From Xanthomonas fragariae (lineage in GTDB: Bacteria > Pseudomonadota > Gammaproteobacteria > Xanthomonadales > Xanthomonadaceae), in assembly GCF_017603965.1 (NCBI RefSeq), contig NZ_CP071955.1:2170001-2234000 (forward strand): a stretch of 64,000 nt of DNA, written 5' to 3'. Within the stretch, counting starts at the first letter, position 1; each line of letters begins with the position of its first letter. The translations under genes were made by a program, and so were the position numbers. This document shows, piece by piece, positions 18,088 through 30,200 of this stretch. The notes under the pieces were generated by a model. The model was not told where the DNA came from. It was given only the letters and a program-made list of their open reading frames with translations, and ran no database searches.

Positions 18088-19083
18088 ATGGATCTGGAAG
18101 ACTGGTCGGCCCGCCTGAAAGTGTTTGCCGACGCCACCCGAGTCCGCCTGCTGACCTTGCTGGAGCAGGAAGAACTCACCGTGGCCGAGCTGTCGGCCAT
18201 CACCCGTCTGGCCCAGCCACGCGTGTCCACGCATCTGGCCAAGCTCAAGGAAGCCGGACTGGTGCGCGATCGTCGCGCAGGCGTGTCGGCCTATTACCGG
18301 TTCGACGAAGTGTCGCAGGACCCGGCCCAGCGTGCCTTGTGGCTGGCGCTGAGCACCGGCAGCGACGACCCACTGCTGCGCCAGGACGCCGAGCGCGTGG
18401 CCGCGGTGCTGGCCAATCGCGCCGCCGACCAGAACTGGGCCGATTCGGTCGCCGGCGACATGGAGCGGCATTACTCCCCGGGCCGCACCTGGGAAGCGCT
18501 GGCGCGCACTGCCCTACCCTTGCTGGAAACCGGCGACGTGCTCGACATCGCCTCCGGCGACGGCGTGCTGGCGGAACTGGTGGCACCGCACGCCACCCGC
18601 TACATCTGCATCGATACCAGCGCGCGCGTTGTTGCCGCCGCCAGCGAGCGCTTGCGCAAGCTGCGCAATGTGGAAGTGCGCGAAGGCGATATGCATGCGT
18701 TGCCGTTCCCGGATACCAGCTTCGACTTGGTGGTGCTGATGCACGCGCTCACCTACGCGGCCAAACCAGCGCAGGCGGTGGCCGAATCCGCGCGCGTGCT
18801 GCGCCCCGGCGGCCGGCTGCTGTTGTGCAGCCTGGCCAAACACGAACATCGCGCGGCCGTGCATGCCTATGGCCACGTCAATCTCGGCTTTGCGGCCAAG
18901 GAATTGCGCAAGTTCGCCGAGAAAGCCGGGCTGGACGTGTCCAGCCTGGAGACGGTGACGCGCGAAAAGCGTCCACCGCATTTCGAAGTGATCTCGTTGA
19001 TTGCGATGAAGCCGGCAATCGCAAATCCAGATGCGGGATTGGATGAAAGCAAGCGCATTGCCTCGCAGAGAACCCGATCATGA
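18088..19083 (+). CDS. ArsR-type HTH regulator fused to SAM-dependent methyltransferase
   Basis: 331 residues. Residues 1-90 are a winged helix ([40 protein letters not shown]). Residues about 140-260 are a class I methyltransferase fold with motif [14 protein letters not shown], acidic residue ICIDTSARV, motif [19 protein letters not shown] and [11 protein letters not shown]. Its stop overlaps the metH ATG (ATGA), so the two are translated together. A DNA-binding protein with a SAM/SAH-binding domain at the head of a methionine synthase operon is well placed to sense SAM or SAH and regulate methionine synthesis; that role is inferred. No ArsR-type metal Cys cluster is seen. Confidence 0.88.
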   Translation: MDLEDWSARLKVFADATRVRLLTLLEQEELTVAELSAITRLAQPRVSTHLAKLKEAGLVRDRRAGVSAYYRFDEVSQDPAQRALWLALSTGSDDPLLRQDAERVAAVLANRAADQNWADSVAGDMERHYSPGRTWEALARTALPLLETGDVLDIASGDGVLAELVAPHATRYICIDTSARVVAAASERLRKLRNVEVREGDMHALPFPDTSFDLVVLMHALTYAAKPAQAVAESARVLRPGGRLLLCSLAKHEHRAAVHAYGHVNLGFAAKELRKFAEKAGLDVSSLETVTREKRPPHFEVISLIAMKPAIANPDAGLDESKRIASQRTRS

Positions 19084-20222
19084 CGCCTGCACAACTCCCT
19101 AATGCCCACTCTCCGATCTCATTCTCATTACCTTGGCTACATCCCGAGCGCGCTGCCGAGCTCAACGCTGCGCTGCGCGAACGCATCCTTATCATCGATG
19201 GCGCGATGGGAACCATGATCCAGCGCCACGATCTGCAGGAGCCCGATTACCGCGGCACCCGGTTTGCCGACGGCTACGACAGCGCGCATGTGCACGGCCC
19301 CGGTTGCGATCACGCGCATGCCCCGGAAGGCCACGATCTCAAGGGCAACAACGACCTGTTATTGCTGTCGCGCCCGGAGATCATCGCCGGCATCCATCGC
19401 GCCTATCTGGATGCAGGTGCCGATCTGCTGGAAACCAACACTTTCAATGCGACCTCGGTGAGCCAGGCCGACTATCATCTGGAACACTTGGTCTACGAAT
19501 TGAATAAGGCCGGCGCACAGGTCGCGCGTGCGTGTTGCGATGAAGTCCAAGTGCTGACACCGCACAAGCCGCGCTTTGTGATTGGTGTGCTAGGTCCCAC
19601 CAGCCGCACCGCCTCGATCAGCCCCGACGTCAACGACCCCGGTTACCGCAACACCAGTTTCGATGCCTTGCGCGAAACCTATCGCGAAGCCATCGACGGT
19701 TTGATCGACGGCGGCGCGGATACGCTAATGGTGGAAACCATCTTCGATACGCTCAACGCCAAGGCTGCGTTGTATGCGATCGAAGAAGTGTTCCAAGCGC
19801 GCGGCGGACGTTTGCCGGTGATGATCTCCGGCACTATCACCGATGCGTCCGGTCGTACCTTGTCCGGCCAGACTGCCGAAGCATTCTATGCATCGGTGGC
19901 ACATGGACGGCCGTTATCGGTAGGCCTGAACTGCGCACTCGGCGCGAAGGATCTGCGCCCGCACGTGGAGACGCTGTCGCAGATTGCCGACGCCTACATC
20001 AGCGCGCATCCAAACGCCGGCCTGCCGAATGCATTCGGCCAGTACGACGAGACGCCGGAAGAAATGGCTGAAACCCTGCGCGAATTCGCCCAAGCCGGCT
20101 TGCTCAATTTGGTGGGCGGTTGCTGCGGCACATCGCCCGACCACATCCGCGCGATCGCCGAAGCGGTGGCCGATCTGCCGCCGCGGCAGTTGCCTGGTTT
20201 GCAGGAGGAGCTGGCGGCGTGA
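19080..20222 (+). CDS. metH: Methionine synthase, homocysteine-binding subunit (split MetH, N-terminal part)
   Basis: 380 residues corresponding to the first domain of B12-dependent Met[18 protein letters not shown] opens the homocysteine methyltransferase barrel; [16 protein letters not shown] follows, and zinc ligands are in [11 protein letters not shown] and [11 protein letters not shown]. The gene ends after this domain, whereas in E. coli it continues into the pterin domain. The rest is encoded by a separate gene after a 172-nt gap, an arrangement I recall in other xanthomonads. It is coupled to the ArsR-methyltransferase gene. Confidence 0.93.
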   Translation: MTPAQLPNAHSPISFSLPWLHPERAAELNAALRERILIIDGAMGTMIQRHDLQEPDYRGTRFADGYDSAHVHGPGCDHAHAPEGHDLKGNNDLLLLSRPEIIAGIHRAYLDAGADLLETNTFNATSVSQADYHLEHLVYELNKAGAQVARACCDEVQVLTPHKPRFVIGVLGPTSRTASISPDVNDPGYRNTSFDALRETYREAIDGLIDGGADTLMVETIFDTLNAKAALYAIEEVFQARGGRLPVMISGTITDASGRTLSGQTAEAFYASVAHGRPLSVGLNCALGAKDLRPHVETLSQIADAYISAHPNAGLPNAFGQYDETPEEMAETLREFAQAGLLNLVGGCCGTSPDHIRAIAEAVADLPPRQLPGLQEELAA

Positions 20223-20394
20223 TGCAGCACGCGCGCCAGCGTCGGCCTTGCGGGCATCTTCTCGCGCACGCCGGAGAAAAAAACGACGCGACGCCGCTTG
20301 TAGCAGGCGCGCAGCGCCGGATAAGGGCCAGCCGGCAGCGCCGATCACTCTCTGTCCCGCTGCGCGCGCGGCAGTCTTCCTGTTTGGGCATTAC

Positions 20395-23148
<2,754 letters not shown>

Positions 23149-23353
23149 TCAATCGGCTGCAGTGCGCAGACTCGCTGGTACGCGAGCCTGCCATTGATGC
23201 GCCACCCTTCCGATGCGCTGACTGCCTTTGGGACGACCGGGGGCACCGGCAAGACACCAACACAAGCGTATCCATCAACGCCTTGCAGGCATTGCGACGG
23301 TCGCTAGCAAGCTGCAAGATAACGAGCAAATTGCGTCCGTGTACGCTGACGAA

Positions 23354-23380
23354 AGATCGCCGAGCATAACTCGGCGATCT
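23354..23380. terminator. Stem-loop between convergent metH and AGE genes
   Basis: AGATCGCCGAG and CTCGGCGATCT form a perfect 11-bp stem with a CATAA loop. It has no T-run on the plus side and only TTTC on the minus side, so it may be a weak bidirectional terminator. The rest of the 270-bp gap (23149-23418) shows nothing recognisable. Confidence 0.5.
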
Positions 23381-23418
23381 CAACTCCAAAGTCATCACAC
23401 CTCGCCGAGCTCATCGCA

Positions 23419-24624
23419 TTACGCAGCCGGCCGCAACACGTTCAAGACTTCGTGGCACGCGCCCATGGTGTGGTAGTCGGTCTTGCCGGCCGGGCTTTTC
23501 TCATCGCTGTACTTGCGGTTGTCTGCATCCAGGATGCGATACCAAGCGCCATAGCGGTGGTCGATCATGTGCTTCCAGGCATAACCCCAAAGCTTGTCGT
23601 ACCAGTGCCAATAACGCGCTTCGCCGCTGCGCTGCGCCAATAACGCGGCAGCGGCCAGCGACTCTGCCTGCACCCAGAAATACTTATCGTCATCGCAGAC
23701 ATTGCCGTCAGGGTCGAAACCGTAATAGAGCCCGCCACGCTGCGCATCCCATGAACGCTCCACTGCCACATCGAACAGATGCTGCGCTGTCGGCAGCAAC
23801 CAATCTGCCGGTGCGTAGCGATCCAGCAGCATCAGCAGCTTGGCCCATTCGGTCTGATGGCCCGGCTGGAAACCCCACGGGCGGAACAGATGCTTGGGAT
23901 TGTCGCGATTGTAGTCCCAGTCGATGTTCCATTGCAGATCGTAGTGCTCCCATACCAGGCCATCGGCCTTGGCCGCCTGACGCCGGGTCATGTTGTCGGC
24001 CAGCAACAACGCGCGGTCGAGATAACGCTGCTCACCGCTCGCTTCGTACGCAGCAATCATCGCCTCGCACATGTGCATGTTGGCGTTCTGGCCGCGGTAG
24101 CTGGTGAAGTTGAACTGCGCATCGGCTTCGTCGCGATACAGGCCGAATTCCGGCTCCCAGAAGTGCTTTTCCAGCAGTTGCCAGGTTTCGTCCATCCACG
24201 TGGGTGCTTCATCGACGCCTGCTTTCAATCCGCACGAATACGCCAGCAGCACGAACGCAACGCCGTAGCAATGATTCATAGCGTCTTCGACCACGCCATC
24301 GCGCAAGGTCCACGCATAGCCGCCGGTGGCCGCGTTGCGATGCACGTTACGCAGATAATCCAGGCCGTGACGCACCGCTTCTAAGTACTCGGCATCGCCG
24401 AATTCGCTGTACGCCATCGCGTAGTTGAAGACGAAGCGCGTGCTGCTGACCAAATGCCGGTGCCCGGCGTCGTAGATGGAGCCGTCATCGCGGAAATACT
24501 GGAAAAATCCGCCTTTCAGGTCGATCGCGCGCGGATGGTAGAACGCCATGGTGTCGGCGATATGCTGGCGCACTACATCAGCCGAGCGGAAATCGGGTGC
24601 GGGGGTCGCAGGCAGACGATTCAT
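23419..24624 (-). CDS. AGE-family sugar epimerase/isomerase
   Basis: A 401-residue (alpha/alpha)6-barrel protein of the N-acylglucosamine 2-epimerase family. Typical motifs: RFVFNYAMAYSEFGDAEYLE, GLYRDEADAQFNFTSYRGQNANMHMCEAMI, WGFQPGHQTEWAKLL (catalytic-region His) and KTDYHTMGACHE. The pairing with fructokinase and a hexose symporter favours a mannose-fructose isomerase role (ManI/YihS-like) over acylglucosamine epimerisation. Its ATG overlaps the fructokinase stop by four bases; it is the last gene of a four-gene operon. Confidence 0.88.
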   Translation of the reverse strand: MNRLPATPAPDFRSADVVRQHIADTMAFYHPRAIDLKGGFFQYFRDDGSIYDAGHRHLVSSTRFVFNYAMAYSEFGDAEYLEAVRHGLDYLRNVHRNAATGGYAWTLRDGVVEDAMNHCYGVAFVLLAYSCGLKAGVDEAPTWMDETWQLLEKHFWEPEFGLYRDEADAQFNFTSYRGQNANMHMCEAMIAAYEASGEQRYLDRALLLADNMTRRQAAKADGLVWEHYDLQWNIDWDYNRDNPKHLFRPWGFQPGHQTEWAKLLMLLDRYAPADWLLPTAQHLFDVAVERSWDAQRGGLYYGFDPDGNVCDDDKYFWVQAESLAAAALLAQRSGEARYWHWYDKLWGYAWKHMIDHRYGAWYRILDADNRKYSDEKSPAGKTDYHTMGACHEVLNVLRPAA

Positions 24625-25607
24625 GATTGTTCCTGGATCAAAGAATGGACCTCATCAACGCTCGGCATCGCGGCGAACGCGCCCTTGCGCGTCACCGCCA
24701 ACGCACCGACTGCAGCGGCGAAACGAATCACCTCGGTGATCGCGACCGGATCGGCACTCAATTGCTCAAGCGTGGATGCGCGCGCAGCCAGCTGATACAG
24801 CAAACCGCCAACGAATGCATCGCCAGCTCCGGTACTATCGCGCACCTGCACGCGGAATGCCGGCACCTGGCCGGAATCGGTGCGCGTCTGCCAATGCACC
24901 GGCCCGCCACCATCGGTGACCAGCAACCAGCTGGCCTTGCCCTGCCACAGCTTTTGCGTGACCGCGCTGGCATCGCCATTGAGTGTGCCAGCCAGGTAAT
25001 CAAGCTCCTCACGCGAAAGCTTGACCACATCGGCCAACGCCAACGCATCCCAGAGCAACAATGCGGGGTTCACGTCCTGCGGCCACAGCATCGGGCGCAG
25101 ATTCAAATCCAGGCTGACGATGGCGCCAGAGGCGCGCGCGCGGCGCATGCCATCGAGCGTGCACTGCGCAATCTTCGGCTCGGTCATGCTGTTGGAGCAC
25201 ACATGCAGCACGGCTGCCTGCGCAAAACCATCCGCCGCGAAATGCTCGGGGCGGAACAATAGATCCGCTGCCGGCGGGCGATAGAAGCTGAAGCTGCGCT
25301 CGCCCGCCTCGTCCAACGCAACGAAGGCCAGTGCGGTCTTGGCCTGATCTGTGCGCACGATGCCGTCAGTGACGACCCCGGCCTGTTGCAGGCTCTGCAG
25401 CAGGAAATCGCCAAACATGTCGCGCCCGAGCATGCCGACAAAATGCGCCGCGCCACCCAATCGCGCCACAGCAACGGCGACATTGGCCGGTGCACCGCCA
25501 GCGTATTGCGCGAAGGTGCGCGCCTCGTCCAGACCAGCCGACGACAACGCCAGCATGTCGATCAAGGCCTCGCCAAAACACACGACCTGATTCTTGGCTG
25601 CATTCAT
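24621..25607 (-). CDS. PfkB-family fructokinase
   Basis: Phosphorylates fructose, 328 residues. N-terminal signature GGAPANVAVAVARLGG, early CFGEALIDML, and C-terminal signature DSTGAGDAFVGGLL with the catalytic Asp. The ATG at 25607 overlaps the upstream transporter stop by four bases; an open frame continues 72 nt upstream into the transporter gene and is not used. In this operon it would convert the product of the epimerase to fructose-6-phosphate. Confidence 0.93.
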   Translation of the reverse strand: MNAAKNQVVCFGEALIDMLALSSAGLDEARTFAQYAGGAPANVAVAVARLGGAAHFVGMLGRDMFGDFLLQSLQQAGVVTDGIVRTDQAKTALAFVALDEAGERSFSFYRPPAADLLFRPEHFAADGFAQAAVLHVCSNSMTEPKIAQCTLDGMRRARASGAIVSLDLNLRPMLWPQDVNPALLLWDALALADVVKLSREELDYLAGTLNGDASAVTQKLWQGKASWLLVTDGGGPVHWQTRTDSGQVPAFRVQVRDSTGAGDAFVGGLLYQLAARASTLEQLSADPVAITEVIRFAAAVGALAVTRKGAFAAMPSVDEVHSLIQEQS

Positions 25608-26914
25608 GCGCGTGCCTCCGCCAGTGCGCCGCGCAGACGCGAGCCCCAGATACCGTAGAAAACGATGTACAGATAGCACAGCAGCGGCAGTACGAACGAT
25701 CCATGCAGGCCGACGTTGTCGGCAAGCAGACCCTGCACGTACGGCACGATGGCGCCGCCGACGATGGCCATGATCAACAGACTGGAAGCGCGGTCGGTCA
25801 ACGGGCCGAGGCGCTCGATGCCCAGGGCGAAAATGGTCGGGAACATGATCGAATTGAACAGGCCGATCGCCACCAGTGCGTACACGGCCAGCATGCCGCC
25901 GCTGGCCATGGTCAGGCCCAACAGCAGCGAATTGATCGCAGCGAACACCGACAGCAGCACGCGTGGCGACAATTTAGCCAGCAACGCCGAGCCGATGAAG
26001 CGACCGATCATCGCCAGCGTCCAGTATGCCGACACGTAATTGGTCGCCTCGCGTTCGGTAAAACCACCGATCTGCGGCAACGAGAAGTAATTGACCATCA
26101 GGCTGCCGATCGCCACTTCCGCACCGACATAGAAAAAGATCGCAAGCACACCAAAGCGCACATGCGGGTGGCGCAACGCATCGAGTAATGAATGCTTGCT
26201 CTCGTCTCTGTGCGCGTTTGCGTCGATCAGTGCAGGCAGACGGAACAGAAACACGACGATCGCCAACAGGAACAGTACGATGCCCAGGCCGATATACGGA
26301 CCCTGCACTGCCTGCGCTTCCTGCACGCGATAGGCAAGCTGCTTGGCTTCCGGCAGCACCTTGAGCTGATCGCCGCTCATCACGGCGTTGGAAAGGATCA
26401 GCCAGCCACCGAACAGCGGCGCGATCGCGGTCCCCAGTGAATTGAGCGCCTGCGCCAGGGTCAAGCGGCTGGACGCGCTACGCTCCGACCCCAGCAGCGC
26501 GACATACGGGTTGGCCGCCACCTGCAAGATGGTGATGCCGGTGGCGAGTACGAACAACGCACCGAGGAATGCGCCGTAAATACGCAATTCCGCTGCAGGC
26601 CAGAAGCCCAGTGCGCCGACCGCAGCAACTGCCAAACCGACAACGATGCCTTGCTTGTAGCCCAACCTGGCCACCAACCACCCGGCCGGCAAAGACATCA
26701 GAAAGTACGCGCCGAAAAAAGTGAACTGCACCAGCATCGCCTGCGCGAAGTTGAGTTCGAACACGGCCTTCAAATGTGGAATCAGAATGTCGTTGAGGGA
26801 GGTAAGAAAGCCCCACATGAAAAAGATTGTGGTGACGACCGACAACGCGACACCGTTGTTGACGGGCGCCTTGTGGCCGCTGGGCACAGCGGATTGCGTG
26901 GAAAGGGAAACCAT
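25604..26914 (-). CDS. Sugar:proton symporter, MFS (FHS/GlcP-FucP type)
   Basis: 436 residues with about 12 membrane spans. The N-terminal region has VVTTIFFMWGFLTSLNDILI and the conserved FWPAAELRIYGAF and TGITILQVAANPYVALLG, all characteristic of the fucose/glucose/galactose permease family. Substrate is inferred from neighbours: a hexose such as mannose, fructose or glucose. It is 14 nt downstream of the LacI-type gene and overlaps the fructokinase gene. Confidence 0.92.
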   Translation of the reverse strand: MVSLSTQSAVPSGHKAPVNNGVALSVVTTIFFMWGFLTSLNDILIPHLKAVFELNFAQAMLVQFTFFGAYFLMSLPAGWLVARLGYKQGIVVGLAVAAVGALGFWPAAELRIYGAFLGALFVLATGITILQVAANPYVALLGSERSASSRLTLAQALNSLGTAIAPLFGGWLILSNAVMSGDQLKVLPEAKQLAYRVQEAQAVQGPYIGLGIVLFLLAIVVFLFRLPALIDANAHRDESKHSLLDALRHPHVRFGVLAIFFYVGAEVAIGSLMVNYFSLPQIGGFTEREATNYVSAYWTLAMIGRFIGSALLAKLSPRVLLSVFAAINSLLLGLTMASGGMLAVYALVAIGLFNSIMFPTIFALGIERLGPLTDRASSLLIMAIVGGAIVPYVQGLLADNVGLHGSFVLPLLCYLYIVFYGIWGSRLRGALAEARA

Positions 26915-26928
26915 TAGGAGTTGCCTGG

Positions 26929-28098
26929 TCAGCGGCCTGAGGCCTTGGTGGGGGAATGGGCGGTAGAATCGATCGGGGGACGAAGCGGACGCAGTGTTGT
27001 TGGCGCATAGGCGCTGCTCGCACGCATCTTCAATTCGACGGCAGCGGTCAAACGCCGAGAATCAAGCTCAGGGCTGCCGATCCGCTGCAGCACCAATTGT
27101 GCGGCTTGCCCGCCACGCGCACGCGGGTCGGCGGCAAGCGTGGTCAATGCGGGAGTGAACAAGGCAGCCTCGGCGATGTCGTCGAAGCCGGTCACCGCAA
27201 AATCACGGCCGGGGACAATCCCGTGCATCGCCAGCGCGGCCATCAACCCCAGCGCAACGCTGTCGTTGTAGCAAACCGCGGCAGTAGCATCCTGCGCGGC
27301 GCTGTCGAGCATGCGCGCAGCACACAGTGCGGCGTCCTGACGATTGGGCGCCGATTCAACGTAATGCACGGCCAGCCCTGCATCCGTCATCGCACGTGCA
27401 TAGCCGGCCCGACGCTGGCGGCAGGAACTGGATTCGGCATGTCCGCCGAAAAAAACGATGCGCCGGTGACCTTGCGCGATCAAATGCTCGCCAGCCAGCA
27501 ATGCGCCCTGCGCGTTGTCTAGCGCCAACAGATCCCAAGACGCGCCCTCTACTTCGCGGTTGAACAACACCACGTTGCGCTGGCGCCCGAGTGCCTGCGT
27601 CAGCGCATGCGCCTGGCTGCCTTCGGCCGGCGACAAGATGATCCCCGCCGGCGTGTGTTCCATCAGCGAGCTCAGCACCGCCTGCTGACGCTCGGTGGAT
27701 TCGCCGGTGCTGCCGAGCAAGGTCACATAACCGGCCGCGCCCAGTGCTTCGTCCACGCCAGCGGCAAATTCGGCGAAGAACGGGTTGGACAGATCGTTGA
27801 TGACCAACGCAATGCTGGAAGACGTACGGCGGCGCAGATTGGCTGCGGCACGGTTGTAAACGTAATTCTGCCGATCCAGTTCGGCCTCCACGCGCGCGCG
27901 CGTGGTCGCATGCACCAGCGGGCTGCCACGCAGCACCAAGGACACCGTCGCGCGGGAGACGCCGATCGCTCCGGCGATATCGCGCAACGTCACCGCACCG
28001 CGACGCACGCGACGCGCATCGGCATCATCCGGAACATCTAGCGTCGGTTTGGCATGCGTCACGTTGTAGGCGTTGCGGGAGAAGACATGCGCATGCAT
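26929..28098 (-). CDS. LacI-family transcriptional regulator
   Basis: About 389 residues. The HTH is VTLRDIAGAIGVSRATVSLV (about 35-54), followed by a hinge and a periplasmic-binding-type sugar domain (SIALVINDLSNPFFAEFAAG, DFAVTGFDDIAEAALFTPAL). It is the first gene of the operon with the sugar symporter, fructokinase and epimerase, so it probably represses its own unit and responds to a hexose or its phosphate. The first in-frame ATG is at 28098; a TTG at 28122 or a GTG at 28062 are alternatives. Confidence 0.9.
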   Translation of the reverse strand: MHAHVFSRNAYNVTHAKPTLDVPDDADARRVRRGAVTLRDIAGAIGVSRATVSLVLRGSPLVHATTRARVEAELDRQNYVYNRAAANLRRRTSSSIALVINDLSNPFFAEFAAGVDEALGAAGYVTLLGSTGESTERQQAVLSSLMEHTPAGIILSPAEGSQAHALTQALGRQRNVVLFNREVEGASWDLLALDNAQGALLAGEHLIAQGHRRIVFFGGHAESSSCRQRRAGYARAMTDAGLAVHYVESAPNRQDAALCAARMLDSAAQDATAAVCYNDSVALGLMAALAMHGIVPGRDFAVTGFDDIAEAALFTPALTTLAADPRARGGQAAQLVLQRIGSPELDSRRLTAAVELKMRASSAYAPTTLRPLRPPIDSTAHSPTKASGR

Positions 28099-28107
28099 CC
28101 GGCGTTG

Positions 28108-28123
28108 ATTGCATCGATCCAAT
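28108..28123. promoter_or_regulatory. Candidate LacI-type operator
   Basis: ATTGCATCGATCCAAT is a 16-bp palindrome with a central CG, one mismatched pair, lying 10 bp upstream of the regulator's ATG. Central-CG palindromes of this size are typical of LacI-family operators. Position and shape suggest autoregulation of the whole sugar operon. Confidence 0.55.
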
Positions 28124-28242
28124 TAAGCCTTTTCCGGGCAATCAATGCATGCGGCAGTGCAACATACCGAAGGCCCGCCATGAGCCATCAACGCCTAGGG
28201 CAATACTGTAACTAGGCGCCATCGACTCCAACCGCAGACACG

Positions 28243-29073
28243 TCACTGAAACGCGATAGACAAACCGATCCCACCTTGCCAATCGGGACTTTCCGACGTT
28301 AGTCCGCGCAACACCGAGACATCCAGTTGCATCGCATGCGGAAGCTGCCAGGCGCCGCCAGCGCCAGCGGCGCGCGAATGCTCGCTACCGGTGTCCAAGC
28401 CCGCTTCCACATAGCTGCTGAAATGCTCGCCGGAAAAGAACGTGTAGTTGGGCGAAAACGTCCAGGTGTGGCCGTCATCGTTGCGTGCATAGTTGACGTA
28501 CACCGCCAACGCGCGCTCCTGGGCAAGGTCCCAGGATGCGGTCACTCCTAGTTCGCGCGCGTAGCCATTGCTGAAAGCCGGGCTGCCGGTCGGCACGCTG
28601 TAGCTACCGAGCGCGGCCCAATGGAAACTGTCCGAGCGCGATGGCAATGCCACCTTCAGTCCGACATGGCTGTCGCCACCGCTGCGTACACGCGCAGCAC
28701 CATGCCGCCAATTGTAGCTATCGCTCCCTACCTGCAGCTCGACGTTCTGGAACACGCCCAGACGCAGCAACGTATCGGCGGTGTATTGGGTGGTCTGCTG
28801 TCCATCGCTGCGATCGGTGCTCGCGTCCGGCAAGCCCTGCTCCCAGGCAAACGCGCCAGGCTGCAGGACGTCGGCGGCAAATGGAATGCCGGGGCGATCG
28901 AACGCCGGCACCTCTTCCGACTGCGCAGCGGCCTGCTGACTCACAACGCACAACGCGAGCATGGCTGGGACCAACGCCATGGAGCGAGGTGCGTGTAAAC
29001 GCCAAACGTTCTGCGCGGCGAACGCTACCGACGTAGCGGCGCAGGACTTCAACACTTTCGACGACATGGACAT
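28243..29073 (-). CDS. Putative outer-membrane beta-barrel protein (phenol MetA-like)
   Basis: From the chosen ATG, about 276 residues. A hydrophobic segment MALVPAMLALCVVSQQAAAQ ends in a good signal cleavage site. The mature part has alternating strands (GVFQNVELQVGSDSYNW, RSGGDSHVGLKVALP, YSVPTGSPAFSNGYARELGV) and ends in a terminal aromatic-type strand GIGLSIAFQ, as in outer-membrane barrels of the MetA/transporter family. Start is uncertain: ATGs at 29223, 29073, 29067 and 28980 are in frame with no clear ribosome site. Confidence 0.65.
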   Translation of the reverse strand: MSMSSKVLKSCAATSVAFAAQNVWRLHAPRSMALVPAMLALCVVSQQAAAQSEEVPAFDRPGIPFAADVLQPGAFAWEQGLPDASTDRSDGQQTTQYTADTLLRLGVFQNVELQVGSDSYNWRHGAARVRSGGDSHVGLKVALPSRSDSFHWAALGSYSVPTGSPAFSNGYARELGVTASWDLAQERALAVYVNYARNDDGHTWTFSPNYTFFSGEHFSSYVEAGLDTGSEHSRAAGAGGAWQLPHAMQLDVSVLRGLTSESPDWQGGIGLSIAFQ

Positions 29074-29237
29074 ACGCGGCACCATCGCGGCAGGGAGGGA
29101 ACGACAACGCAACAGACCGTAAGCCAGACCGCGTCGAGCAGTGGCGTCACTCTGATTACTTGCTGATGCTTGAAAAAATCGGTACTTGAACACTTGGCTG
29201 ACCATGTCGCGGGCAGTCGACATGGCATAATTCTGTG

Positions 29238-29945
29238 TTACCAGACCAGATCGTCGGGCACCTGATACTGAGGGTCTGCATACGGGTCGTCGCCTGCAGG
29301 CGCGTTCGGGTCCACCTTCAATGCCACCGATGGTGCGAACACCGCTTCGGCTTCGGCCAGCACCTCGGCGGTAACCAACAGATAGCGACCTTTGAGTTGC
29401 AGCACACCCAGTTCGCCTGCATTGAGCGCCTTGAGCTGATCGGCGGTCACGTAGATGCGCTTGATCTTGCCGCCGTAAGGGAAATGCCGGGCGATATCTG
29501 CATCGGCATGATTCAAGCCCTTGTCCTTGAGCAGCTCTTCGAGCTTGGCCTTAGCTTCGCGACGCAGGCGTGCTTCTTCCTGCTTGACGCGCTCGGCTTC
29601 GATGCGCTCGTCTTTTTCGCGCTGCGCACGGATCGCATAGGCCTTGGCCAGATCGATGTCTTCGCGCGTGCGGGCCGGCTTGGGACCGCGCCGGTCAGCA
29701 GTGGAATGTGGCGGACGCGTCGACGTTGCAGGCTTGCCGTCGTTGCCACGATCATGCCGGCCATCGTTTTTGCGCTCGCTCCTGCCATCGGTCGCCGCAG
29801 CGGCATGTGGCCGCTGCGGCCCCCTGCGCTGGCCCGGCTTGTTGCCATGCGGACGCGCGGCAGGCCGTGCGTCGGTTTTGCGTTCGGGCTTGGATGCGGA
29901 CTTGAAGCCCAAACCAAGCAACTGGTCACGTAAGGTATCGCTCAT
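29238..29945 (-). CDS. DUF2058-family protein (YaiL-like)
   Basis: 235 residues starting MSDTLRDQLLGLGFKSA, the usual N-terminus of this family. Residues about 20-95 are a low-complexity, basic linker (RPAARPHGNKPGQRRGPQRP). A highly charged coiled coil follows (about 100-150), and the conserved C-terminal domain contains GGKIKRIYVTADQLKALNAG and LGVLQLKGRYLLVTAEV. Function is unknown; members are suspected nucleolar/ribosome-associated proteins in E. coli. It precedes nothing obvious but is co-directional with slyX. Confidence 0.8.
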   Translation of the reverse strand: MSDTLRDQLLGLGFKSASKPERKTDARPAARPHGNKPGQRRGPQRPHAAAATDGRSERKNDGRHDRGNDGKPATSTRPPHSTADRRGPKPARTREDIDLAKAYAIRAQREKDERIEAERVKQEEARLRREAKAKLEELLKDKGLNHADADIARHFPYGGKIKRIYVTADQLKALNAGELGVLQLKGRYLLVTAEVLAEAEAVFAPSVALKVDPNAPAGDDPYADPQYQVPDDLVW

Positions 29946-29963
29946 GGCGGCGGCAATCTGCAA

Positions 29964-30200
29964 TCAATAGTGCGGAGGCGGCGGTTCATCCGCTGCATCG
30001 GCAAACAACGTTGAGCGCACCTTGCCCAGATCCTCAAGCAGGTGGCGGATCAATTCGGCATTGCGGGCGCCCGTCAAACGGGCGTCCGCAAGCGCTTCAC
30101 TCAGTTCATTCAGCGCCTGCTCCTGAAAGGAGAGGCGCGTTTCCAGTTCCACCAACCGCGCGTCCAGTTCCTGGTCGCGCGGCGAGAGTCGCTCATGCAT
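29964..30200 (-). CDS. slyX: SlyX family protein
   Basis: 78 residues, predicted as a single coiled coil ([20 protein letters not shown]), with the family's Pro-rich C-terminus ending PPPPHY. Function unknown. The ATG at 30200 overlaps the end of ugd by 8 nt, which supports this start over the open frame further upstream. Confidence 0.9.
   Translation of the reverse strand: MHERLSPRDQELDARLVELETRLSFQEQALNELSEALADARLTGARNAELIRHLLEDLGKVRSTLFADAADEPPPPHY

Noticed and set aside
17967-18248. 94 extra residues in front of the acyl-CoA dehydrogenase
   Set aside because: Overlaps the divergent ArsR gene and palindrome; family homology begins exactly at the GTG at 17966 with a good ribosome site.
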